Positions 17,530 through 25,615 of a stretch of 64,000 bases of DNA are shown here, piece after piece. The notes beneath the pieces were generated by a model that did not search any database, was not told the origin of the DNA, and saw nothing but the letters and a program-made list of their open reading frames with translations. A program made the translations under genes and the position numbers. The stretch's first letter is position 1. The number at the start of each line of letters is the position of its first letter. Where the stretch lies: the IMG/VR virus record IMGVR_UViG_3300005264_000001, positions 1 through 64,000 of that record, one strand, 5' to 3'. The DNA comes from a virus.

Positions 17530-19173
17530 ATGATTGAGAAAAACTTAATAAAACAATTAAAAGAGAACGACGAAGATTACAATTTCTATCCTACATCAAA
17601 AAGTATGATTAAAACAATATTTAATCATATAAATAATAATTATGTAGATATTTTAGACATAGGTTGTGGTACCTGTAACTTTAAAAATTATTTTAATGAA
17701 TTATCAGAAGAAAAATATAATTATGAACAACAAAACAATATTCTAAGTGAATATCAAAGAGAAATTCCAAAGAAAAAAATAAATAATTATTTTGTAATTG
17801 AGAAATCAAAAATCTTAATAAATAAATTAGATAAAGATTCTATGATTCTAGGTACTGATTTTTATGAGACTAATTTAATAGATAAACCTGTAGGAACTAT
17901 CTTTTGTAATCCACCTTACGATGATTTTAAAAATTGGATGTATAAAATTATAGATGAAGGTAATTGCTATGATATGTATTTAATAGTTCCTCAAAGATGG
18001 AAAGAAGATACTAGAATAAATGACTTAATTACAAAAAGAAAATTTACTTATGAAGTATTAGATAGTACAGATTTTTTAAATGCTGAAAGACAAGCAAGAG
18101 CTAAAGTTGATATTCTACACATAACTAAAAAAGTTAAAAATTATAGAAATGATAGTTTAGATAGTATTGAAAAAGATTCATTTAGTGAATGGTTCAATGA
18201 AGAATTTCCTATGAGTAGAGAAGAGATAGAAACAACACCTGAAGAAACTATTAAGAATGAATTAGTTAATGGAGAAGATAAAACAGAGATTCTTGTTAAC
18301 CTGTATAATAGTGAAATTACAATATTTAATAATCATTTTAAATCTATATGTTCACTTGATTTAAGTATTTTAGAAACAATAGGAATTGATAAATCTAAAG
18401 TTATGAAAACAATACAACAAAAAACAAAAAGTTTAAAAATACTTTATTGGAAAATGGTTTTTGAACAATTAGACGAAATAACAACCAGATTAACAACTGA
18501 AACAAGAAGAGAATTGTTTGAGAAGTTTACAGAATGTCATGCAATAGACTTTAATAAAAGAAACATTTACGCTATAATTGTATGGGTTATAAAGAACTCT
18601 AATGACTATTACAATAAACAATTAATTAGTTTCTATAAAGAACTATCTGATAAAACTAATGTTACCCCGTTTAAGTCTAATCAAAAGTTATTTGAAAATG
18701 ATGAGTGGAGATGGAATAGTTTTAGTACAAAAGCAACACATTACACACTAGATTATAGAATTATTTGTAATAATAGATTAATAAACGTAAAGCAAAACTG
18801 GAACGGAGGAGGACTAGAAACAGGTTATGACTATGACGAGAAAATTTCTGATATCAAAGTAGTGTTTAAAAATATAGGATTTGAAATAAAAAATATTGAA
18901 AAACCAACGAGTTTCGGAGAGAAATGTTATGCATACGATAATGAAGGAATCCAAATGTTCGAATTTAAATGTCATAAAAATGGTAATTTACATTTAAAAC
19001 TAAATGTTGAATTTACAAAAGCAATGAATGTAGAAGTAGCAAGATTACTTGGTTGGATTAAAAATAAAGAAGATATTAAAAGAGAATTTTCAAAAGAAAT
19101 GGCAAAAGGTGCAGAGAAATACTTTAAATCAAATCAATGTATAGGTTTTTCTGATATTAAGTTGTTACAATAA
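17530..19173 (+). CDS. N6-adenine DNA methyltransferase with DUF4942-like domain
   Basis: 547 residues. SAM-binding motif I is DILDIGCGTCNF (about 43-54) and catalytic motif IV is FCNPPYDDF (NPPY, about residue 130), followed by IVPQRW. That is a Rossmann adenine-N6 methyltransferase of the NPPY class. From about residue 240 the protein changes to a long domain with HYTLDYRII, NWNGGG and NGNLHLKLN segments resembling DUF4942, which occurs fused to such methyltransferases in phages. Likely anti-restriction DNA modification. It is the second methyltransferase in the window. Confidence 0.8.
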   Translation: MIEKNLIKQLKENDEDYNFYPTSKSMIKTIFNHINNNYVDILDIGCGTCNFKNYFNELSEEKYNYEQQNNILSEYQREIPKKKINNYFVIEKSKILINKLDKDSMILGTDFYETNLIDKPVGTIFCNPPYDDFKNWMYKIIDEGNCYDMYLIVPQRWKEDTRINDLITKRKFTYEVLDSTDFLNAERQARAKVDILHITKKVKNYRNDSLDSIEKDSFSEWFNEEFPMSREEIETTPEETIKNELVNGEDKTEILVNLYNSEITIFNNHFKSICSLDLSILETIGIDKSKVMKTIQQKTKSLKILYWKMVFEQLDEITTRLTTETRRELFEKFTECHAIDFNKRNIYAIIVWVIKNSNDYYNKQLISFYKELSDKTNVTPFKSNQKLFENDEWRWNSFSTKATHYTLDYRIICNNRLINVKQNWNGGGLETGYDYDEKISDIKVVFKNIGFEIKNIEKPTSFGEKCYAYDNEGIQMFEFKCHKNGNLHLKLNVEFTKAMNVEVARLLGWIKNKEDIKREFSKEMAKGAEKYFKSNQCIGFSDIKLLQ

Positions 19174-19281
19174 ATTTAAAATACTCTAATTCTTTTTAAC
19201 TATTATGAATTAATGACAACTACAATACAACAATTCTAAACTAATAGAAACACTTATAAAGAGATAATCATTAATATTATT
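19174..19281 (+). promoter_or_regulatory. intergenic region with TATA promoter (19253-19260)
   Basis: AAACA-CTTATAAA ends 22 nt before ATG 19282. The 80 nt before it hold no ORF; a T-rich TTCTTTTTAAC near 19190 may end the upstream transcript. Confidence 0.6.
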
Positions 19282-19539
19282 ATGATTAAGAAATCAGAAG
19301 AGATAAAAAAAGAATATGAATATAATGACATATTCTTAAAAGCAAAAAAAGATATAAGTGAGATTATAAGAAAAGCCGATGATGAAGTTTCAAAGATTAT
19401 AGAAGAAAAGAAAGTTGAAACTTTTAGTAACATTACAGAAATGATTAATGTTCAAAATGACTTAAAGTATGCTGAATTAGAAGGAGAAAATTTAGATAAA
19501 TTAAGAAACGCATTTTATAATTGGAGAAATTGTAAATGA
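19282..19539 (+). CDS. small coiled-coil protein
   Basis: 85 residues, Lys/Glu-rich throughout and predicted to be one long helix or coiled coil. It ends overlapping the DHH gene by 4 nt (ATGA). Function unknown. Confidence 0.6.
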   Translation: MIKKSEEIKKEYEYNDIFLKAKKDISEIIRKADDEVSKIIEEKKVETFSNITEMINVQNDLKYAELEGENLDKLRNAFYNWRNCK

Positions 19540-20384
19540 ATGAAGATAATTTAATAATTTATCATTCAGCAGATTTTGACGGGAAATTTTCACGTGATGT
19601 AGTTGAAACATATTTAAACGACAATCAAGAATCATTTAAATCAGTAGGTTGGAATCACAACGAGAAAACTATTGAAATTGATAGATACAAGAATGTATAT
19701 ATTGTAGATTTACCTATCACATGTGCTCAAGATTTTGAAAATAATCTAGGTAAAATTACTTGGATAGACCATCATGCTGCTGTAATTGAACAATACAAAG
19801 ACTTAAAAGTAAAAGGTTTAAGAAGAGTTGGAAGAGGAGCTTGTGAACTATGTTTTAATTATTTGTTCCCTCATGAAGAATTACCTAAATCATTAGAACT
19901 TGTATCAAGTCATGATGTTTGGGATTTAAGTGAAGAAACAGAAAACTTTCAATATGGGTTAAGAACAATCGATGAGAAATATCAAAACTTGTGGGATTCA
20001 AATGGTAAGATTGATGAAATTCTAGATACAGGTAAAACTATTTTAAAGTATCAAGTAGCACAAAATAAAATTCTTATGAAAAATGCACGTTATATTGAAT
20101 TTGAAGGGTATAAAACTATTTGTATGAATAATTCTATAGGTGGTAGTGAAATCTTTGACTCTATCGACCCAGAGACGTATGATATTATGTTAACTTATCA
20201 TAATACAAAAGACAATGAGTGGGCTTATAGTGTATATAGTAAAAAAGAAATTGATGTATCGATAATTGCTAGAAAGTTTAAAGGTGGGGGTCACTATCAC
20301 GCTGCAGGCGCAACTTTACCTTATCTATTACCTGAATTAGATAATATAAATCGAGAATTAAAACTCAAAGGGACATTAGATTAA
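19536..20384 (+). CDS. DHH-family phosphoesterase
   Basis: 282 residues. Metal-binding motifs appear in order: HSADFDG (Asp13, Asp15), IVDLP (Asp58), DHH (78-80), and SSHDVWD (Asp127). The C-terminal DHHA1 signature GGGHYHAAG lies near residue 250. This is the full set of the DHH/DHHA1 phosphoesterases (RecJ, NrnA, cyclic-di-AMP phosphodiesterase). The compact size suggests an oligonucleotide or cyclic-dinucleotide hydrolase more than RecJ itself. Cleaving a cyclic-nucleotide immune signal is possible but untested. Confidence 0.85.
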   Translation: MNEDNLIIYHSADFDGKFSRDVVETYLNDNQESFKSVGWNHNEKTIEIDRYKNVYIVDLPITCAQDFENNLGKITWIDHHAAVIEQYKDLKVKGLRRVGRGACELCFNYLFPHEELPKSLELVSSHDVWDLSEETENFQYGLRTIDEKYQNLWDSNGKIDEILDTGKTILKYQVAQNKILMKNARYIEFEGYKTICMNNSIGGSEIFDSIDPETYDIMLTYHNTKDNEWAYSVYSKKEIDVSIIARKFKGGGHYHAAGATLPYLLPELDNINRELKLKGTLD

Positions 20385-20385
20385 A

Positions 20386-20413
20386 ATAGTTGTTACTCAT
20401 CAATAACAACTAT
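20386..20413. repeat. perfect 10-bp inverted repeat between genes
   Basis: ATAGTTGTTA (20386-20395) and TAACAACTAT (20404-20413) with an 8-nt loop. It begins 1 nt after the DHH stop and is followed by CTTTTATAAA. It could end the upstream mRNA or be an operator just upstream of the TATA box at 20416. Confidence 0.6.
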
Positions 20414-20415
20414 CT

Positions 20416-20473
20416 TTTATAAACAATACATAATTCTTAGAGTATACTTATATAATAAATAATATATAAGTAT
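20416..20473 (+). promoter_or_regulatory. promoter with 5'-end hairpin for gene 20477
   Basis: TTTATAAA at 20416-20423 predicts transcription from about 20445. There ATACTTATATA (20444-20454) pairs perfectly with TATATAAGTAT (20463-20473), leaving only 3 nt before ATG 20477. The hairpin would sequester the ribosome site, or act on DNA as an operator. Confidence 0.6.
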
Positions 20474-20476
20474 CTT

Positions 20477-20902
20477 ATGGTTGAAATTAAAATACCTAAG
20501 AAAGTAGAAGATGTTTACAATAAGACTGTTTCTTATTGTAAAGAAGACCCTAAAAGATTTAAAAGAATTTTAGGTTTTATTGTATTACTAATACTAATGA
20601 ATTTCTGGAGTAATACATTAACACATGCAGATATTCTACAATGTGACCAAGGTACATATAGAGTTCCTGGATATATTCAAGATAGAACAAATGTTAATCT
20701 AGATTATATCGAGATAGAAGATTACAAAATATCCTCAGATGGTTGGATATGTAAAATAAATGTGTATGCTGAACCTCAAGCAAATGAGAGATATGGAAAG
20801 AAAGTATATAGTGATAGTATTTCAGAACATGGTATTAAAACAAGAAAGAGTAGAGGATACTCAAGTACAGAAATAGTTCAACAAGCAACTATTTATAATT
20901 AA
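20477..20902 (+). CDS. single-pass membrane protein with external domain
   Basis: 141 residues: a basic cytoplasmic segment, one transmembrane helix (about residues 32-50), then an 85-residue exterior domain with two cysteines (about 55 and 91) that could form a disulfide. Type II signal-anchor topology is likely. It may alter the host envelope (superinfection exclusion or lysis), but no family is recognised. Its control region, with two stacked inverted repeats, is unusually elaborate. Confidence 0.65.
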   Translation: MVEIKIPKKVEDVYNKTVSYCKEDPKRFKRILGFIVLLILMNFWSNTLTHADILQCDQGTYRVPGYIQDRTNVNLDYIEIEDYKISSDGWICKINVYAEPQANERYGKKVYSDSISEHGIKTRKSRGYSSTEIVQQATIYN

Positions 20903-20918
20903 TTCTTTAAAACAAACA

Positions 20919-20926
20919 CTTATAAA
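20919..20926 (+). promoter_or_regulatory. TATA promoter, leaderless gene 20948
   Basis: AAACA-CTTATAAA ending 22 nt before ATG 20948. Confidence 0.7.
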
Positions 20927-20947
20927 CACTTAATCATTATTATTATT

Positions 20948-21847
20948 ATGATTGAAAAAAACAAACTAAAGAATAGGTTAAGTAAAAGTAAACTAAAATC
21001 TTTTGCGATTTGTCCCAAAAGATATTGGTTCGATAGAATGGAACCAGCACCATTTTTAGCAAGCACAGCAACTGTCAAAGGAACTCGATTACATAGTATT
21101 TTTGATAATTTGTATAAATCATTTGGTGATATACAAGAATACAGAAGTAAAGAACAACTGTATGATGAGTTAATGAGTCAACTACGTGAAACAAAAGAAG
21201 ATACATATAAAGAGATTGCTAAAACTGATTGGAATCTTCCTAAACATACACCTGAACAAAAACAAATGTTCTTAGACTTATTACCTGAGAATGAAAAAGT
21301 TGAGTATGAAAAACAAGTTAAAATGTTTGTTGATTGGATTGAACAATTAGGATTTACTTATCCTGAAAATTGTGAAGAAAAGATTTATGATGAAGACTTT
21401 GATTTTGTTGCTTTATATGATAGATTAGAATTTGATGGAAAAGTTAGAATTGTAATGGATTACAAGACAGGTAAAGAACATGATTTAAGTGATTATACAG
21501 ATGATGAACTTCCTTGGTATGCTTTCTTTATTGAGAAGAAATATCCAGAGAAAAAGATTGATTACGTATTAATTTATTTCGTTGATTTAGGTAAAGCAAA
21601 ATTAGTAAAATACACTGAAGAAATGTCTATGAATGCCATGAGTAAATTTCAATTTTTAGAAGATGGTGTTGATGAATGTATTAGAAATAATAACTGGCCA
21701 GCTCAATTAAATAATTATTGTGGTTATTGCCCTTATAATGAGAAATGTAAAATGTATCAATGGAAATTAAAAAAGAAAGAACAAGATAAAGTAAAGAAAG
21801 AAGGTGTAAAGAGTGTCACTAAGAAAAACACTCTATTTGGAAAATGA
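20948..21847 (+). CDS. PD-(D/E)XK nuclease of the Cas4/RecB type
   Basis: 299 residues. An N-terminal FAICPKRYW gives Cys22. The nuclease core is RIVMDYKTGK (D...DxK) followed by the PWYAFFIEK helix equivalent to the QhxxY motif. A C-terminal cluster NYCGYCPYNEKC supplies three more cysteines. One plus three cysteines around a RecB nuclease is the Cas4/AddB Fe-S arrangement. Probably processes DNA ends for recombination or replication. No CRISPR genes are near, so a spacer-acquisition role is not supported. Confidence 0.82.
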   Translation: MIEKNKLKNRLSKSKLKSFAICPKRYWFDRMEPAPFLASTATVKGTRLHSIFDNLYKSFGDIQEYRSKEQLYDELMSQLRETKEDTYKEIAKTDWNLPKHTPEQKQMFLDLLPENEKVEYEKQVKMFVDWIEQLGFTYPENCEEKIYDEDFDFVALYDRLEFDGKVRIVMDYKTGKEHDLSDYTDDELPWYAFFIEKKYPEKKIDYVLIYFVDLGKAKLVKYTEEMSMNAMSKFQFLEDGVDECIRNNNWPAQLNNYCGYCPYNEKCKMYQWKLKKKEQDKVKKEGVKSVTKKNTLFGK

Positions 21848-22029
21848 ATCTAACATATATTATAGCAACATTGAATAAACCATCACGTTCAGGTGTGATA
21901 ATAGAGGATAACGAACACACTAGAGAAGAGTTTAAAAAACTCATTGGTACGACTCTCAATAAAATGAAATGTGTTGATATTAAATTTGAAGATAATTTAG
22001 TGTTAGGTGAGTATGAGGTAATAAACTAA
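21844..22029 (+). CDS. hypothetical protein
   Basis: 61 residues, overlapping the Cas4-like stop by 4 nt (ATGA) and ending 1 nt before the primase. Small alpha/beta protein, no recognised family. Confidence 0.6.
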   Translation: MNLTYIIATLNKPSRSGVIIEDNEHTREEFKKLIGTTLNKMKCVDIKFEDNLVLGEYEVIN

Positions 22030-22030
22030 A

Positions 22031-23098
22031 ATGGTGATTTTAGAATTAGCAATACCAAAAAGAACTGTGATTCATAACAAAGAACAATTTAATAAGTTCT
22101 TAAAAAAATATCATGGGAGAACTAATATATACAAATCTGTATACAAGTTCAAGTATCCAGCAACTGTATATGCTGCTGAGTATGAAACAGCAATATTAAA
22201 TACAATGTTTTTTGATTGTGATTCAAAAGATTCAATTAATGTAATTAATAAGTTTCATAACTATTTGGTAGAAAAGAATCTAAGACATCATATTATACAA
22301 TCAAGTTTCAAGAGATTTCATTTATTTGTAGCTGTAAAACCTAATAATATTTACACGAATAAGAAAGTAGCTTTATTTAATGCTATGGTTCATCTAGCAA
22401 AAGAAGCAGAGATTAGTTATGGGTATGGTGACGTAGAGAATATCGATTTAGACGCCTCTAGCTTTGGTGATTTGGCGAGATTATGTGCGTTAGTTAAAAC
22501 TTATAAGCCCAAGAAAAAGTCGTGGGTAAACTATGTTAAAATCGATGATGTGAATGACGAAGAAAGATTAAAAAAGATTTCATCAAGATTATACAAGACT
22601 AAACCAACATATTATGGAACTAAGTTATTTGATATAACTAAATTTGATGATGGACAACCAACTGAAAATATGGTAAGACCAAATAGAGATTGGAGTGAAT
22701 GTAACTTAGAAGTTACAAATGAGGAAGCAACTAAATTAGCTCAAGCATTTCCACCAATCATTAAAAAGATTTTGTCAAATTACAAACCAGAAGGAAGTAT
22801 AAAAGGTTATTGTGATGACCATAATATGAGATGGTTAGTAGCTATTGTGTGTCGTGATGCTTTTGAGTTTGACCCTAAAGTAACAGAACAAATTTGTAAA
22901 CATTACTTTAGTCAGCATAAGAATTATTCAACTTGTAATGGGTCTTGTACTCAGTGGGATAGATTCGAAGTTTGTCATGGTGTGGATTCAGTTTACACAG
23001 GACATCATGCTCATAGAACAATTAGTTTACATACACTAGAAAAACGTGGTTACGAAGTAACAAAAGAAGATAGAGAGTTTTGGAGTGAAATATATTAA
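22031..23098 (+). CDS. archaeo-eukaryotic primase (AEP)
   Basis: 355 residues. Motif I is FFDCD (Asp62, Asp64), motif II is SSFKRFHLFV with His97, and motif III is NIDLDAS (Asp139/Asp141) followed by Arg150. These are the catalytic elements of an AEP primase making RNA or DNA primers. A second domain from about residue 235 has cysteines spread over YCDD, CNGSC and VCHG plus several His, recalling PriL-CTD/PriCT-type modules that may bind Fe-S or zinc. With Pol A and the SNF2 helicase it completes a near self-sufficient replisome. Confidence 0.8.
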   Translation: MVILELAIPKRTVIHNKEQFNKFLKKYHGRTNIYKSVYKFKYPATVYAAEYETAILNTMFFDCDSKDSINVINKFHNYLVEKNLRHHIIQSSFKRFHLFVAVKPNNIYTNKKVALFNAMVHLAKEAEISYGYGDVENIDLDASSFGDLARLCALVKTYKPKKKSWVNYVKIDDVNDEERLKKISSRLYKTKPTYYGTKLFDITKFDDGQPTENMVRPNRDWSECNLEVTNEEATKLAQAFPPIIKKILSNYKPEGSIKGYCDDHNMRWLVAIVCRDAFEFDPKVTEQICKHYFSQHKNYSTCNGSCTQWDRFEVCHGVDSVYTGHHAHRTISLHTLEKRGYEVTKEDREFWSEIY

Positions 23099-23099
23099 A

Positions 23100-24029
23100 A
23101 TGGTAGAAAAAAGAAAAGGACCTAAAAAGAAATTCTATAGAAAATGTAGATATTGTGGAAAGAATTTTGTATTACCGTATCGTACGAGTAAACAAATTTT
23201 TTGTAATCAAGAATGTTCAACTGCTTGTGGTAAAAAGAATTTAAAACACTATCAATCATTACCTGAATGTGGAATATGTGGAGCAAAGAAAGAAGCAAAA
23301 CCTGCATTTTGTATTGGTTGTAGTCATAAAAATTATACTGTTGCTTTATTACATGAACATATGACACTAGAACAAGCAAAAGCAGGAAAGTTTTATTGTG
23401 TTAATTGTAAAACTGTATCTGATGACGAACATTGTAAGAAGTGTAAATCATTGTTAAATATTACAGAAGTTACTTGTGTAGATTGTGGTAAATTAACAGG
23501 AGAAAAATATTCACAGTTTGATGATTTTCCAAAAGGTGGATGGAGATGTAGAGAATGTTTAAAGAAAGTTAAAGAGAAGAAACCAAAAGAAACTTTATAT
23601 TGTGCATGTGGTAAGAGATTAGGTTGTAGACAACACACTTATTGTTGTTTAGGTTGTATGATAGACCATAGATATACAGGTCATGAATATGTTAGACCAG
23701 ATACATGTGAGATTTGTGATAAAGATGTCTCAAGAGGTGTCAAAGTTTGTCAAAATTGTAGGACAAAAGGTATGGTTATATATTGTGATAAGAAAGGAAT
23801 AACACCAAAGAAATTACAAAGTTTATTATTTACTCATAAATGGTGTGAGAAACATAAACAACCTTATAAAGTTAAATGTACTCAATGTGTAATTGAGGAG
23901 GATAAGATGTTAAAAGGTAGAAAACGTTGTGATTGTGGAGTAATAATCTCAAAAGGTAAATCAATGTGTATACAATGTCGTATGGCTAAACTAGAGGAAA
24001 AAGCAAAAGAGGGTAAAATAAATGACTGA
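23100..24029 (+). CDS. multi-zinc-knuckle protein (35 cysteines)
   Basis: 309 residues starting MVEKRKGPKKK at ATG 23100; an in-frame ATG at 23085 lies inside the primase gene and is less likely. About 35 cysteines are arranged as roughly nine CxxC-type knuckles in tandem (CRYC, CGIC, CVNC, CKKC, CVDC, CACG, CEIC, CTQC, CIQC). The spacing resembles strings of zinc ribbons or LIM-like units. The N-terminus is strongly basic. It may bind single-stranded nucleic acid or act as a scaffold; no enzyme domain is seen. Confidence 0.7.
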   Translation: MVEKRKGPKKKFYRKCRYCGKNFVLPYRTSKQIFCNQECSTACGKKNLKHYQSLPECGICGAKKEAKPAFCIGCSHKNYTVALLHEHMTLEQAKAGKFYCVNCKTVSDDEHCKKCKSLLNITEVTCVDCGKLTGEKYSQFDDFPKGGWRCRECLKKVKEKKPKETLYCACGKRLGCRQHTYCCLGCMIDHRYTGHEYVRPDTCEICDKDVSRGVKVCQNCRTKGMVIYCDKKGITPKKLQSLLFTHKWCEKHKQPYKVKCTQCVIEEDKMLKGRKRCDCGVIISKGKSMCIQCRMAKLEEKAKEGKIND

Positions 24030-24453
24030 GATAACCGAGAGTAAATTTAAAACTTGGTGTAAGAAATTTAATTATTACAATCTTAAACTAAATGTAGGTA
24101 CAGCAACAGGTCATTTAATTAATCAACCTGCTGATTTTATAATGTCAATTAAAGGTAAAATGTATTTAGTTGAATGTAAAGAAGTTGAAAAGAATGAAAC
24201 ATTCCCATTTGTAAGATTTACACAAAAGAGAAAAATGAGTTTAGCAAAGAAAACTGACTCTAAACTTAAATGTTATGTATTAGTGTATTTTAAACGATTA
24301 GACACTATTTGTTTATTTGATATCAAATCATATCTAAAAGTAGAAAAGTCTTCTATATTCAAGTCTGGTAAGTCTAAAGAGTCGTTTAACATCAAAGACA
24401 TAGATGATAAGTTTAAATGTAACTGGAAAACGTTACACGAGAAATTAAAATAG
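24022..24453 (+). CDS. Holliday-junction-resolvase-like PD-(D/E)XK nuclease
   Basis: 143 residues. The core PADFIMSIKGKMYLVECKEV gives Asp in ADF and Glu-x-Lys in ECK. It is followed by RFTQKRKM, as in RecU/Hjc-type resolvases. The N-terminal Glu of the family can be assigned to the first helix. Such enzymes cut four-way junctions before packaging. It overlaps the zinc protein by 8 nt. Confidence 0.7.
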   Translation: MTEITESKFKTWCKKFNYYNLKLNVGTATGHLINQPADFIMSIKGKMYLVECKEVEKNETFPFVRFTQKRKMSLAKKTDSKLKCYVLVYFKRLDTICLFDIKSYLKVEKSSIFKSGKSKESFNIKDIDDKFKCNWKTLHEKLK

Positions 24454-24458
24454 ATAGT

Positions 24459-24466
24459 TTTATAAA
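24459..24466 (+). promoter_or_regulatory. TATA promoter, leaderless gene 24488
   Basis: TTTATAAA ending 22 nt before ATG 24488, immediately after the nuclease stop. Confidence 0.65.
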
Positions 24467-24487
24467 GAATAGAATATTAATTATTAT

Positions 24488-24589
24488 ATGGAAGAGAAAA
24501 CCATAGAATACTTTAAAAGTATTGGATACACAGAGGAAGAAGCAGTTGCTATGTTAGTAAATAATAATGCAGACATAGAGGAAGAGTAA
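24488..24589 (+). CDS. 33-aa UBA-like microprotein
   Basis: A 33-residue leaderless ORF with its own promoter. The sequence (IEYFKSIGYTEEEAVAML, then VNNNADIEEE) matches the UBA three-helix pattern: hydrophobic helix, MGF-like IGY turn, EEA helix, NN-D-IE end. In archaea this pattern is found at the C-terminus of the nascent-polypeptide complex protein. Very short ORFs are uncertain, but promoter geometry and pattern agree. Confidence 0.5.
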   Translation: MEEKTIEYFKSIGYTEEEAVAMLVNNNADIEEE

Positions 24590-24592
24590 ACG

Positions 24593-24703
24593 TATTCATT
24601 TTATTCATATTTAACCTCTTATAATAAAGGTTATTATATAAAAGAAAATATGAATAAAATACATATAATTCTAGTAAATACATAAATGAATATATTTATT
24701 CAT
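24593..24703. repeat. TATTCAT iterons and large inverted repeat
   Basis: TATTCAT occurs at 24593-24599, 24602-24608 and 24697-24703, and inverted at 24650-24656 and 24686-24692. ATTTTATTCATATTT (24598-24612) is perfectly complementary to 24646-24660, with an inner AACCT/AGGTT pair (24613-24617, 24628-24632). The last two sites form a near palindrome. Extremely AT-rich and without genes. It looks like multiple sites for one protein: an operator array for the RHH-like gene just downstream, or a replication origin. Confidence 0.6.
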
Positions 24704-24720
24704 ACAAAATAATAAATATA

Positions 24721-24728
24721 TTTATAAA
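24721..24728 (+). promoter_or_regulatory. TATA promoter, leaderless gene 24750
   Basis: TTTATAAA ending 22 nt before ATG 24750, 18 bp after the last TATTCAT site, so a protein bound there would be next to the TBP/TFB complex. Confidence 0.65.
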
Positions 24729-24749
24729 TAGAAGTCAATTTAAATATAT

Positions 24750-25319
24750 ATGGTAAAGAAAAATACTACTATAAGTATAGATTCCGATATTTTAGCATTA
24801 GCTAAAACTAAAATAGGAAATATGAGTCAAGAATTTGAAAAATTTCTTGTTATGAGAATGAAATCTAAAACTATTGAAGAAACAGCAGAGAAGATAGAAG
24901 AACTTAGTATGAGTTCTATTGATAAAATAATTATTGATAATATTGAAAATAAAAACAAAGGTTATCATAGTATTATAAAGAAATGTGATACAATAAGAAG
25001 TGAGTTTATTAAGGATTATAAGAATTACCCACAAACACAAGGGTTGAAAAGAGCCGAAGAGTTACAGTTGTTATTGAATGATTTTACAAAGAATTTTTCT
25101 AGAACAGTTGAAGATATGTTATTACTAGATAAAATTAAAGAACTTGTAACTTCTATACAAGATAACAACATACCAGAAATTTGGAATTTTATTAAACATA
25201 AATATACATATGATAAAACATTTACACATCTAGCTGCTAAACTAGGTATCAAGAAAGAAAAAATTTATAATTTGCTTAAAGCAACAAAAGATGTTAAGAA
25301 AGGAGAAAATGCAGAATGA
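24750..25319 (+). CDS. putative RHH-type DNA-binding protein
   Basis: 189 residues. The first 35 (TTISIDSDILALAKTKIG then MSQEFEKFL) follow the ribbon-helix-helix pattern: a beta strand of alternating residues, helix, short turn, helix. The rest is helical with a possible helix-turn-helix near the end (HLAAKLGIKKEKIYNLLKA). Two DNA-binding units would suit a regulator or origin/partition protein acting on the TATTCAT sites upstream. Coupled to the next gene by ATGA. Confidence 0.55.
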   Translation: MVKKNTTISIDSDILALAKTKIGNMSQEFEKFLVMRMKSKTIEETAEKIEELSMSSIDKIIIDNIENKNKGYHSIIKKCDTIRSEFIKDYKNYPQTQGLKRAEELQLLLNDFTKNFSRTVEDMLLLDKIKELVTSIQDNNIPEIWNFIKHKYTYDKTFTHLAAKLGIKKEKIYNLLKATKDVKKGENAE

Positions 25320-25564
25320 ATGAAGAACAAAAAAGATTAGAACAAGAAATGATGATTAGTATTAGTTATGATGATGAAATTGAAGAATTAAAAGAAGAAA
25401 TGGAATTTGATAAACAAATGGAATTATACCATGCAGGTATAATTGGTATTGCTGATGATTTACCGAAAGAGTACGAAATTGAAGATTGGGAAGCAGAAGA
25501 TGAACATATGAAAAGAAATTATATACAATTTTTAAAGAATAATCCTAAATACAAAGACTTATAA
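25316..25564 (+). CDS. small acidic protein
   Basis: 82 residues, about one third Asp/Glu. It overlaps the RHH-like gene by 4 nt and has an AAAGGAG Shine-Dalgarno site. Being acidic and coupled to a basic DNA-binding protein, it might modulate it; this is inference. Confidence 0.6.
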   Translation: MNEEQKRLEQEMMISISYDDEIEELKEEMEFDKQMELYHAGIIGIADDLPKEYEIEDWEAEDEHMKRNYIQFLKNNPKYKDL

Positions 25565-25615
25565 AGAATAGAAGATTATTATATATTATGAGTTATGAGA
25601 ACTCAAATAAATAAA
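25558..25615 (+). promoter_or_regulatory. promoter, leaderless mini-ORF and hairpin before gene 25616
   Basis: AAAGA-CTTATAAA (25558-25565) ends 23 nt before ATG 25588. That opens an 8-codon ORF (MSYENSNK) stopping at 25612-25614, one base before the next ATG. GAGTT (25590-25594) and AACTC (25600-25604) form a hairpin over the mini-ORF start. Same layout as the leaders at 8767 and 12102. Confidence 0.55.

Noticed and set aside
20948-21847. Cas4-like nuclease as part of a CRISPR system
   Set aside because: No repeat-spacer array and no cas1 or cas2 anywhere in the window; viral Cas4-like exonucleases commonly occur alone.
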